A stretch of DNA of 23,569 nt from Borrelia coriaceae. GTDB taxonomy: Bacteria; Spirochaetota; Spirochaetia; Borreliales; Borreliaceae. The notes under the pieces are model-generated. The model was not told where the DNA came from. It worked only from the letters and a program-made list of their open reading frames with translations, and made no database searches. The translations under genes were made by a program, and so were the position numbers. Location: contig NZ_CP075087.1 in NCBI RefSeq assembly GCF_023035295.1, forward strand, positions 1-23,569, read 5' to 3'. This document shows, one piece after another, positions 16,050 through 23,353 of the stretch; the stretch's first letter is position 1; each line of letters starts with the position of its first letter.

Positions 16050-16108
16050 TTACTGATTATTAGCTTCAGTAGTTAAAGGAATAGTTTTAGGATTAATTTT
16101 TATAACTT
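16050..16108 (-). pseudogene. 3' tail remnant of a group A vlp
   Basis: On the minus strand this short stretch reads VIKINPKTIPLTTEANNQ and a stop, matching the last residues of group A Vlps (compare AMKINPEATPVTTEA in the 13661 cassette). Nothing else of that gene remains upstream; instead the terminator of the 16198 gene follows. It is a scar of a deletion or cassette insertion. Confidence 0.8.
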
Positions 16109-16124
16109 ACTTTAAATTAAAAAA

Positions 16125-16163
16125 TAGAAGGCAACTTAGAATTACCTCTAAACTTACCTTCTA
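16125..16163 (-). terminator. Hairpin after vlp 16198-17283
   Basis: TAGAAGG (16125-16131) pairs with CCTTCTA (16157-16163), with further imperfect pairing inside. It is a different sequence from the hairpins after group A and B genes. Confidence 0.6.
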
Positions 16164-16197
16164 CTCCTACTTGTAAATAATCAACTTAATTCGTATT

Positions 16198-17283
16198 TTA
16201 TTGCTGACCTAACTCTGAAACCGATATTTTTGAAGTTCTTGCCTGATCTATTTTTTCTTTTACTGCTTTAAGAATATTTTTTACTGCCTTTTTAATTATA
16301 TCTTCTACCGCTCCCAATAACTTATTTACCGCTGTTACTCCTGATGCTTGTACTGTTTTATCATCACCACTATTATTTGCAGCTAATGTGCTTGTCTTAA
16401 CTAATGAACGTAATGCTATTCCTCCTGCTACTGCAGCTGCTTTAGCATCATCTTGTGCTAAGTAATCTCCACCTTTATTCCCTCTTGCAAAACTCATAGC
16501 AGTTGTCTCTCCAGTTGCATTTTTTGTTAATTGTGGATCCTCTTCTTTTGAATTAACTATCGATGCTAGCATTTCCGCCCCACTTACTTTTGACAGTATT
16601 ACTGCTGCTTTATCTCCCACTGCTGCTCCTGGTTTGTGAGACTGATCTGTAGCTAATATCTTAGCTCCATCCTTACTATTAGTTGCTTGTAATGTTATAG
16701 ATCCTGATTCTAATGCTTTAATACTTCCATCTGTTATAGCAATATCCACTATCCCTTTTAACGCTTTATATACCTTCTTTAATGCAGCATCATCTGCTGC
16801 TTTTCCTTCCTTAGCGCTACTACTAGTATTTTCTGTCTCACCTACTTTTTGATTAGCATCACCTATATCCTTTAAAGACTCTAGATGTCCTTTTAATGTA
16901 TCTAAAACCCCCTTAGCTGTATCAACTGCTTCTTTAATTGCCTTATTTAACAGACCATCTGTATCAACATCTGCTACTGCTTTTACTGCTACTTCTTCTA
17001 ATTGATCTGCTGCTTTTCCAAGTTTCTCACCTAACCCGCTAAAATATTCTCCTATTTTATTTTTAGTTGTCCCTGCGGTTACTCTTAATCCTAATGTATC
17101 TGATATAAGATCAATAAAAGAATAAAAAGCATCTTCAGCGCTCCTACCTACATCCATTAGTACTGTATTTAATCTTTGTTCAGCTTCTGCACTCTCTCCT
17201 GAATTATTACAAGAAAGAAATAGAGAGATAAATAATGTTGCACAAATACTTTTTATATTTATATTTTTAATATTTTTAGTCAT
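16198..17283 (-). CDS. vlp: Variable large protein (Vlp), group C, archival
   Basis: This intact 361-residue Vlp is the only intact group C gene. The start differs slightly ([18 protein letters not shown]), and the lipobox is FLSC followed by NNSGES. The body reads AEQRLNTVLMDVGRSAEDAF, YSFIDLISDTLGLRVTAGTT and KIGEYFSGLGEKLGKAADQL. A helical stretch ending LESLKDIG, ALKKVYKALKGIVDIAI, LSKVSGAEMLASIV, AVAGGIALRSLVKT and AVNKLLGAVEDIIKKAVK follow. This type resembles Vsp-like N-terminal helices more than group A does. GGAGG is present before the ATG. The frameshifted gene at 7977-9041 is its closest relative in the window. Presumed silent donor. Confidence 0.93.
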   Translation of the reverse strand: MTKNIKNINIKSICATLFISLFLSCNNSGESAEAEQRLNTVLMDVGRSAEDAFYSFIDLISDTLGLRVTAGTTKNKIGEYFSGLGEKLGKAADQLEEVAVKAVADVDTDGLLNKAIKEAVDTAKGVLDTLKGHLESLKDIGDANQKVGETENTSSSAKEGKAADDAALKKVYKALKGIVDIAITDGSIKALESGSITLQATNSKDGAKILATDQSHKPGAAVGDKAAVILSKVSGAEMLASIVNSKEEDPQLTKNATGETTAMSFARGNKGGDYLAQDDAKAAAVAGGIALRSLVKTSTLAANNSGDDKTVQASGVTAVNKLLGAVEDIIKKAVKNILKAVKEKIDQARTSKISVSELGQQ

Positions 17284-17340
17284 ATATTACGTGCCTCCTT
17301 TCATCCTATCCTTAACTAAAGAGACTAGACACAAATAAAA

Positions 17341-17381
17341 AAAGGAAAACCACTCTCCTATAAAAGAAAAGTGTTTCCCCC
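17341..17381 (-). terminator. Hairpin next to the group B 3' remnant
   Basis: GGAAAAC with CACT pairs with AGTG and GTTTCC, imperfectly. It has the same layout as the other cassette-end hairpins. Confidence 0.45.
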
Positions 17382-17439
17382 AAATAACTTTTTTAGTTAT
17401 CTATTTCTTATTATTTATTTAGTTTGAAGATTGATCCAC

Positions 17440-17600
17440 TTAATTCTTAGCAGCACTAATCTCTGTAGAACCACCAATAATCTAAGAATACTTTATTCCT
17501 TCATCAGTCTTTCTTACTTTCTATAGATTACTACTTACTGTTTTCCTAATTATTACATCAAGTATTTCTAATACCTATTTACTACTTCATTTATCACTAG
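17440..17600 (-). pseudogene. Decayed 3' end of a group B vlp
   Basis: On the minus strand the remnant reads VLEILDVIIRKTVSSNL, stop, KVRKTDEGIKYS, stop, IIGGSTEISAAKN, stop. This follows the C-terminus of group B Vlps (VLGILDVIIIKT then KVREVVKKIEYSETTG in the 12452 cassette). Internal stops and small deletions show it is dead. It forms the right edge of the archive. Confidence 0.8.
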
Positions 17601-17828
17601 TTCACTTAATTGACTACACCAATAATATTATCAGTGACAGCTCAGTACTTATAATGAAATATATTTCCAATCATTGAAATGATAGCCCTTAAAATATAGC
17701 GCCTATACTAGGTAAACCTTTTGCTTCATGTTTACCATAATTTTTATCTTTGTATTATATACAAAAAAAATATCAAAAAGTATAACATCTATGAAAATTT
17801 CATCAATTAATTTATTAGCAAAATCAAA
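17601..17828. other. Spacer between archive edge and the membrane/winged-helix gene
   Basis: No gene, repeat or clear hairpin is seen here. It may contain very decayed archive sequence. Confidence 0.4.
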
Positions 17829-19070
17829 TTATCGTTTCAATGTATCATCAACGTTAAGTATAAGTCTTTGTTTTTCTTTTATAATTAAACCTCTACCCAT
17901 CAAGTCTGATAAATATTGCCTGATTCTATACTCAGATATATTTGTCTCTTTATTAATTTTCCTTAAAGGCTTTATTGTACGCTTATCATCTTCTAAATTA
18001 GATGCAATAAATCCAAGTACTTCTTCAACCCTTTGCAAGGGTTTTTTATATTTTCTTGAACTTGAAATTTGACGATTTTTAATCTTTTCCTTAACACCAA
18101 CCCCACTTCCTGTAGGTAATGGAACTAAGTGTAACAACTTTTGTTCATAAAATTTATGATACGCATTTTGTATTATGCAAAATACCATTGCTAAAAATAT
18201 ATCTAGACAAACAGACAATAATAATAATAAATAAACAAAAACTATATTAAGATAATCATCTCCAGCAATAACAGCAGATGTTCCATTTAAAACATTAGCT
18301 GCCTTAAACTTATTATTATTTACAGCCGCCCTTTCAATTAAACTGCTAAGCTTCAACCTCAAATCCTGCAAAGATTCTAAATACTCATTCCTTTGATTAA
18401 ATAACTCCTTATTCTCCCTACTTGCATTCTCAATCTCTCTCATGTAATCTTGCTTCATGGTTTTATACCTATAATCCAAGCTTAAATGCTTATTTTTAGC
18501 AAACTCTATACGATCATTGTTATTCTGAATCTTAATATCAATACTAGCTATTTCACCTTCAATTATCTTCTCTTTATCAAAGAGTAGCTTACGCATACCT
18601 TCCTCTTTTGCTATCTGACTCTTTTGAGTACTCAAAACAGTGTCCTTAATAGTATCTTCAAACATCAGGCTAAAGAAACTCTCAAAACTCATCCATGAAC
18701 TTACAGATTGCGCTATAAGGCCTATCACTAATAATACAAATATTGCTATTTTTTCTAAGTATGCAAATACTGAAATCCTAACACTACCTTCAGTAACACG
18801 CTTCCTTAACAAATGTAAAAAATATAATAATATTGAAGACGGTACTACTATAATGATTATTGTAAAAGGCAATGTGAAATAAAGCTTAGAATTACTACCA
18901 ACCTCATAACTTGCAATCCCTCTATGTGAATGCAACACATTGAAGAAAAATAAAAATAAAGCAAATAATATTAACCAAATATTACGAATCAAACATTCAA
19001 AATTAAATCTTAAAGACTCTACAATACTAAATTGAACATTAATATCTTTGTTATCATCTTGACGTATCAT
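17829..19070 (-). CDS. Membrane-anchored coiled-coil protein with C-terminal winged-helix-like domain (copy 2)
   Basis: This 413-residue paralog of the 3039-4286 gene has the same layout: three N-terminal membrane segments, a long coiled coil (about residues 143-245), a fourth membrane segment, then a C-terminal winged-helix-like domain. From FSIVESLR to the GSGVG linker the two proteins are nearly identical. They diverge at the first ~12 residues and in the C-terminal domain: here the putative recognition helix reads NISEYRIRQYLSDLMGRG against NVSAYQIKKYLSDLMDRG in copy 1. A different set of three 19-bp repeats lies 64-120 bases upstream. It is transcribed away from the plasmid maintenance gene at 19957, so both share the putative origin region. 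Function is not known; DNA binding is inferred. Confidence 0.7.
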   Translation of the reverse strand: MIRQDDNKDINVQFSIVESLRFNFECLIRNIWLILFALFLFFFNVLHSHRGIASYEVGSNSKLYFTLPFTIIIIVVPSSILLYFLHLLRKRVTEGSVRISVFAYLEKIAIFVLLVIGLIAQSVSSWMSFESFFSLMFEDTIKDTVLSTQKSQIAKEEGMRKLLFDKEKIIEGEIASIDIKIQNNNDRIEFAKNKHLSLDYRYKTMKQDYMREIENASRENKELFNQRNEYLESLQDLRLKLSSLIERAAVNNNKFKAANVLNGTSAVIAGDDYLNIVFVYLLLLLSVCLDIFLAMVFCIIQNAYHKFYEQKLLHLVPLPTGSGVGVKEKIKNRQISSSRKYKKPLQRVEEVLGFIASNLEDDKRTIKPLRKINKETNISEYRIRQYLSDLMGRGLIIKEKQRLILNVDDTLKR

Positions 19071-19133
19071 TAAAATACCTCTATCTTAAATCATAGTACC
19101 ATACAACTAACAAACTTTTACATACCCTTAAAT

Positions 19134-19190
19134 ACTTGTGATGAAATTATCAATTTGTGATAAACACCCCCACTTGTGATGAAATTAATT
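19134..19190. repeat. Three-copy 19-bp repeat upstream of copy 2
   Basis: Three adjacent 19-base units at 19134-19152, 19153-19171 and 19172-19190 share TTGTGAT followed by an A-rich part (TTGTGA at 19136, 19155 and 19174). Copies 1 and 3 share their first 16 bases; the middle one differs more. The unit length equals that of the array at 4362-4480, but the sequence is unrelated. Confidence 0.8.
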
Positions 19191-19700
19191 TGACATGAAT
19201 TGTTATATTCAAGAAATAACTAAATATTTTCTCTACAGCAGCACCAGTACATGCAAGTTGAATCCCATAACTAAAGCCTACTGAATGCATCTTGGTTATC
19301 TTTTGCAAGACCTTGTACAATAGATTTGAGCAACCTTTAAATAATTAGCTCCATTACAATAACAATGGTATGTACTTTCTCAATCTCTGATTAAGAGATA
19401 ATACACTTTACTCCAACCTCCTTAAAATTTTCTGACCTAACTAGTTTTACATACTTTTGTTGTGAATTAAGTTCTTGAAATTATTCACCAAAAACAATTA
19501 TTGCCTTACTTTATGATTGTTTCAGAAATTCAATCTTTGCTCCATGCTAAGGTATTAAGAACTACAAAATCAACATCTAAAACATCAATACAACCACAAT
19601 TATCAAAGCAGTAATTTAAATTAACAAAAGAGATATAAAATATGAAAAAAACAGAAATAAGAAAAATAATTTAAATAACTCAATAATAAACTTATTAACA
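19191..19700. other. Non-coding stretch, possible decayed gene
   Basis: No intact frame is present. On the minus strand a short run around 19530-19620 reads like coding sequence (GCIDVLDVDFVVLNTLAWSKD then a stop), but I cannot identify it. It may be a decayed plasmid gene. Confidence 0.3.
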
Positions 19701-19956
19701 AAAAATGTTATATTGGTTCCGATTTAATATTTATAGCAATATATACAATCAGAAATATTAAATTTTTATTATATATATTGGTTAGCTAAAGTCGTTTCCA
19801 AGGTGTTTGGGGGGATAAGAGAATGGTGCATAAAAAAAATCACCTCGACTTTAAGCCTAGTCAAGAGTGAAATTTTTATATATAATAAATATATAAATTT
19901 CCAAAGCTTCATGTAAAAGTGAAAATCTAAACTTTGGAACAAATCAAAAAATACCT
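19701..19956. other. Putative replication origin region with inverted repeats
   Basis: Three inverted repeats lie in front of the plasmid maintenance gene: ATTTAATATTT (19722-19732) with AAATATTAAAT (19753-19763); TAAAGTCG plus AGGTG (19787-19794, 19801-19805) with CACCTCGACTTTA (19841-19853); and TTCCAAAG (19899-19906) with CTTTGGAA (19932-19939). A run of six G (19809-19814), rare in this DNA, sits in the loop of the second. In Borrelia lp17 the PF62 gene with its upstream non-coding DNA suffices for replication, so this is the natural place for the origin; that is inference. Confidence 0.5.
19881..19886 (+). promoter_or_regulatory. Possible -10 box of the plasmid maintenance gene
   Basis: A TATAAT hexamer lies 70 bases upstream of the ATG at 19957. 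No good -35 hexamer is visible at the right distance, and such hexamers are common in this AT-rich DNA. The resulting leader would contain the TTCCAAAG/CTTTGGAA hairpin. Confidence 0.25.
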
Positions 19957-21552
19957 ATGAATAGTGTAACAAAAGACAAAAAAAATATCAATTCAAATAA
20001 TACCAAAAGCCAAATACAATCAATACTAAAGTCACTTATAGTATTAAATAAAGATAAAATATCTCCTAATATAAAAAAAATTTGTATATCACAAGTTAAA
20101 TCACAGATAACGAAAATATTAAAACGCTATCATCGAATGCTTAAAATTTATTGGGCAATAAACATTAAGAATCAAAATTACAAAGAATCATGTGGAGCCA
20201 ATGGGTATTCAGCAAGTGACATCTACAGTATAGTAATCAAGCTATTAGAAAATGATGGCTATACAAGAGTATGCAAAAGAACAATTGCAAGAGATATTAA
20301 ACTCTTAAATGAAATGGGACTATTGGAATCTAAAATTCGAAGACTTGGAAAGAACAAGGGAAGCATTTCTCATTATAGACAAAACATGGAACTTGCACAT
20401 TTGCACAAAGAAATAATTTTAGAGTATTTAAAAGAATTACTTAAAGAAAATCTGAAAGACAAAATAATTATTGGTAATTTCGATAAAGATGCTGACAATA
20501 CAGAATTTAATTATACAAATCTTGAAAAATTCGGAATACTAGCTAAGGTAAGTAAAAAAAATAGGACATCTAACTCAAGTGATGGTAATAAAATAACACC
20601 AATGTCACGTGTAATCGGATCTTGTGTATTTAATGAAGCTAACATAAGCAATAATAAGAATTCTAAAGAATTGCTTCTTAAGAAGACTAATTTAAGTAAA
20701 CTAAAAAAAGAAGAGTGTAGATTTAAAAGGAGTGATGTAGAGACAAGGCTCATTTGTGAACATAAAATCAATAAAAATTATCTAAACCAAATAAAAAAAT
20801 ACAGTAACAACGATGCAACATACATCAATGCCCTAATCAATCTAGAGACTGCAATAGATGAGTACCAAAGTGAATATTACATCGAAGATATTTTAGAACA
20901 TTTCTTAAAGCAGTTTGGTAATAGGTACAAGTATAAGATTTGGATGATGATGAGGCGTAGTGACGGTGTTATTAGCGATTATGCTGTTATTTGGGAAGGC
21001 AGGTTTAGGGATTGGTATCCCAATAAGTACAAGAGTCCTTGTGCGGTTAAAGCGACTTATGGAGATAATTTACGAATAGGAATTAAAAAAGCATCTGTTA
21101 TTAAGGAGAAAAGGGCTAAAGAGCAGTTAAATGTAGAAGAATTAAAAGAAAAAGAGATAGAAAAAGCAAAAGAAAGAGAAGAGCAACGAAAACGAGAAGC
21201 TGCTAGTCTGCAAAAATATTTAACTGGTTTATTTGAAAGAGAATCAAAAGAAAGAGAAGAGCGACTTAAAAAGGCTAGAGAAGAAGAATTGAATTTAAAA
21301 AAGAAAGCTAGAGAAAGCATGCTTGCTAGTTTGGAAAGGAGTAAGGAAAGGTGTGTTGGGTTGGATATATCAAATAATGGGAAGGATAACATGATATGTG
21401 CTAGTTCAAATGAGGAGGATATGGTTAAATTTGCAATTAGAGATGAGTTTGGAGGATTTAAAACTACTAAGGGGCTGGGTATGGTGAATTTGGGAATAAT
21501 GATTGAAGATGTAGGCCACAATGAGAATTTAAAAGAAAAGGAGAGTAAATGA
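19957..21552 (+). CDS. Plasmid maintenance/replication protein, PF57/62 (Borrelia ORF-A) type
   Basis: This 531-residue protein matches the Borrelia plasmid maintenance family (PF57/PF62, ORF-A). Residues ~60-145 carry the family core: KIYWAINIKNQNYKES, YSASDIYSIVIKLLENDGYT, a helix-turn-helix-like RTIARDIKLLNEMGLLESKI, then RRLGKNKGSISHYRQNMELA. A variable Asn/Ser/Lys-rich middle follows. The C-terminal part has WMMMRRSDGVISDYAVIWEG and a highly charged helix (~390-465, rich in KEREEQRKRE). The family is thought to supply the replication initiator of Borrelia plasmids. The start lacks a well-spaced ribosome binding site; the nearest TTTGGAA is ~18 bases upstream, inside a possible hairpin, so translation may be regulated or the start may be wrong. 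No PF32, PF49 or PF50 partner is seen. Confidence 0.8.
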   Translation: MNSVTKDKKNINSNNTKSQIQSILKSLIVLNKDKISPNIKKICISQVKSQITKILKRYHRMLKIYWAINIKNQNYKESCGANGYSASDIYSIVIKLLENDGYTRVCKRTIARDIKLLNEMGLLESKIRRLGKNKGSISHYRQNMELAHLHKEIILEYLKELLKENLKDKIIIGNFDKDADNTEFNYTNLEKFGILAKVSKKNRTSNSSDGNKITPMSRVIGSCVFNEANISNNKNSKELLLKKTNLSKLKKEECRFKRSDVETRLICEHKINKNYLNQIKKYSNNDATYINALINLETAIDEYQSEYYIEDILEHFLKQFGNRYKYKIWMMMRRSDGVISDYAVIWEGRFRDWYPNKYKSPCAVKATYGDNLRIGIKKASVIKEKRAKEQLNVEELKEKEIEKAKEREEQRKREAASLQKYLTGLFERESKEREERLKKAREEELNLKKKARESMLASLERSKERCVGLDISNNGKDNMICASSNEEDMVKFAIRDEFGGFKTTKGLGMVNLGIMIEDVGHNENLKEKESK

Positions 21553-21615
21553 GATTTAATTTGAAATATTTAGTAAAAAGGTTATATAAAAAGGCATAGA
21601 TTTTGGAATACGTAC

Positions 21616-22017
21616 ATGAGCCGTGAAGTACAATCTAAGAGTACAGATAAGAAAATAATTAACTTTCCAATACTTAGTTCTGAAGATATTGACTATGAGT
21701 ATGTATATGCATATCTTAAGGATTGGGTAGGAAAGAAACATAGAGCTGGTCATGGAATTATAATTAATAGAGTTGGTGATAATTATGAATGTGAAACAAT
21801 CCAAGGTGCTTTGATGAGTAATATTTTGGATATGATTTTTGAGGATTATAATGAATTATTGCTTGGTGGTTTAGAAAGGGAGTCTGTTGATAGTAAAGTT
21901 GGGGATGGTGACATTGAACCTGTTGATGTGTTAGAGGGTAAAAGGGAAGTACCTTTTGAAAGGTTACAAGGGAAGCAAAGTAAAGGATTTAAGAAGGGTA
22001 AGATAACAATTATATAG
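21616..22017 (+). CDS. Hypothetical protein downstream of the plasmid maintenance gene
   Basis: I do not recognise this 133-residue protein. The N-terminal ~80 residues look globular (YVYAYLKDWVGKKHRAGHGI, then INRVGDNYECETIQGALMSN). The rest is acidic, then basic at the end (KQSKGFKKGKITII). It has no signal peptide or membrane segment. It starts 63 bases after the maintenance gene on the same strand, with GGAA 7 bases before its ATG, so it is likely co-transcribed. Its position is one where other Borrelia plasmids carry a partition-type accessory gene (PF50, PF32 or PF49), but I see no P-loop or other signature of those families. A plasmid stability role is inferred from position only. Confidence 0.6.
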   Translation: MSREVQSKSTDKKIINFPILSSEDIDYEYVYAYLKDWVGKKHRAGHGIIINRVGDNYECETIQGALMSNILDMIFEDYNELLLGGLERESVDSKVGDGDIEPVDVLEGKREVPFERLQGKQSKGFKKGKITII

Positions 22018-22043
22018 AGTTATATGATATTATGATTTATGTG

Positions 22044-22069
22044 AATAAGCAAATTTGCACTTGCTTATT
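22044..22069. terminator. Bidirectional hairpin between convergent genes
   Basis: AATAAGCAA (22044-22052) pairs perfectly with TTGCTTATT (22061-22069) around an 8-base loop. It lies between the plus-strand gene ending at 22017 and the minus-strand bdr, whose stop codon (22065-22067) is inside the right arm. Confidence 0.65.
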
Positions 22070-22904
22070 TAAATATCAGTGTTAATAATATTCCTATAGA
22101 GATGGTAATAATGGTTGTGAACATCCATTTGTGAAGTTTTAATTTATTATCAAATTCGGATAAAGTTTTATTAAGTTCCATTTTATTAATTTCCATGTCT
22201 TTTCTAACAAGAGCAATCTCATTGCTAACGTTATCAATTTTATTGTCAAGGTCTTTAATATCAGATTTTAATTCATTTCTAACATTATCAATTTTGTTAT
22301 TTAAGTTATTCTCAACGTTGTCAATTTTATTGTCAAGTTCATTGAATTTATTATCAATTTTATTATCAAGGTCTTTAATATCAGATTTTAGTTCATTTCT
22401 AACATTATTAATTTTATTATCAAGCTCATTAAATTTATTGTCAATTTTGTTATTTAAATTATTCTCAACGTTGTCAATTTTATTGTCAAGTTCATTGAAT
22501 TTATTGTCAATTTTGTTATTTAAGTTATTCTCAACAATATTAATTTTGTTATCGAGTTCATTAAATTTGTTATCAATTTTGTTATCGAGTTCATTGAACT
22601 TATTGTCAATTTTGTTGTCAAGCTCAGTTTTTACAGCTTTAATTTCAGACTGTAAATTTGCTTCAACCTTTTGAATTTCAGATTGTAAACTTGCTTCAAC
22701 TTTTTGAATTTCTGCTTGTAACATCCCTTCAACTTTTTCAAGTTTTATATCAAAGTTTTCTTTTAAAAACTCAATGTCTTTGTAAGTAAGTTCATTGCGG
22801 TAATATCTGTAAGATAAATCAATAGCAATATCTTTGTTAATGCCGGCTTTAGTAAGTTCGGCTATAACCATTTGCTGAGTAATTACTGGTTGAGGAAGTC
22901 CCAT
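22065..22904 (-). CDS. bdr: Bdr family repeat protein, long-repeat variant
   Basis: This 279-residue Bdr protein has the conserved head (MGLPQPVITQQMVIAELTKA, RYYRNELTYKDIEFL), two kinds of coiled-coil repeats and the C-terminal membrane segment (LHKWMFTTIITISIGILLTL). Residues ~55-90 repeat VEASLQSEIQK; residues ~90-230 repeat 11-residue units such as LDNKIDNKFNE and VENNLNNKIDN. The 11-residue step gives 33-bp repeats in the DNA. AGGAG lies 7 bases upstream of the ATG, and ATTATA at 22924-22929 (TATAAT on the minus strand) might be a -10 box, though the spacing is tight. It is oriented away from the right telomere, with its 5' end at the inner edge of the subtelomeric repeat. Function of Bdr proteins is not established. 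Confidence 0.93.
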   Translation of the reverse strand: MGLPQPVITQQMVIAELTKAGINKDIAIDLSYRYYRNELTYKDIEFLKENFDIKLEKVEGMLQAEIQKVEASLQSEIQKVEANLQSEIKAVKTELDNKIDNKFNELDNKIDNKFNELDNKINIVENNLNNKIDNKFNELDNKIDNVENNLNNKIDNKFNELDNKINNVRNELKSDIKDLDNKIDNKFNELDNKIDNVENNLNNKIDNVRNELKSDIKDLDNKIDNVSNEIALVRKDMEINKMELNKTLSEFDNKLKLHKWMFTTIITISIGILLTLIFK

Positions 22905-22969
22905 GATAGTCTCCTTGAGTATAATTATACAGTAAAAGTAGGTAAATTGGAAGAGATATGTGTATAGGA

Positions 22970-23353
22970 TACTAATATATACTAATGGGTGTTATTCTGA
23001 GGGGGTTTTCAAATTATAAGAATAGTAGCGTTTAGTATAGAGGTGTTTAGTACAGTGGAGAGGTAAGGAAAATATTTTTTTGCAGCGATTTTTATATCTT
23101 TTAAAGAGTAGTAAATATTTTATTTAATTTAAATTTAATCTATGTTAGAATAATTTTCTAAATCAATTAGTGAATATTATGAAAGTTTCAAATTATATTT
23201 GATTTGTCTATAGCTTATTATAAAGAGTGTTATCTATTGTAAAGTTAGAGTTAGTAAAATTTTTGTTATTGAGTTTTGTACTGTTTGATGTGAAGAAGTA
23301 ATTTTGTTAGGCTTTATTGTGAATTAGTCCGTAGTGTATTTGCATATAGAAAA
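22970..23353. repeat. Right subtelomeric inverted repeat, inner part; no gene
   Basis: About 22970-23130 is a well-conserved inverted copy of 395-550; the rest is a diverged counterpart of 216-395. A telomere-like motif is at 23031-23050 (TTTAGTATAGAGGTGTTTAG), facing opposite to the terminal one. No coding sequence is recognisable. Confidence 0.75.

Larger units (their letters stand above)
4593..17442 (-). other. Silent vlp/vsp antigen archive
   Basis: All antigen cassettes in this ~12.8-kb block are on the minus strand, in head-to-tail order. The repeating unit is leader with CACGTAATAT, ATG and lipoprotein signal peptide, antigen body, stop codon, then a GGAAAAC/GTTTTCC-type hairpin. The next unit opens with a conserved CCTCTTTAGTTAA segment. 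I see no convincing -35/-10 pair before the cassettes and none lies at a telomere. This matches what is known of silent archival plasmids in relapsing-fever Borrelia. Bodies fall into three vlp groups (called A, B and C here) plus one vsp; I cannot assign the published alpha-delta subfamilies. Confidence 0.88.

Noticed and set aside
4593..17442. Expression site for vlp or vsp in this window
   Set aside because: No antigen gene lies next to a telomere and no convincing promoter precedes a cassette.
19530..19620. Possible remnant of a ParA (PF32) gene on the minus strand
   Set aside because: The short VLDVDFVVLNTLAWSKD run is only loosely like ParA and no P-loop or other motif is found; not supportable.
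21057..21521. Minus-strand frame opposite the plasmid maintenance gene
   Set aside because: Shadow of the charged repetitive C-terminal helix; Ser/Phe/Leu-rich without start signals. The minus frame at 20511-20771 is rejected for the same reason.
22924..22929. Strong bdr promoter from TATAAT on the minus strand
   Set aside because: The box is only ~8 bases before the ribosome binding site and lacks a -35 hexamer; mentioned in the gene entry but not called.
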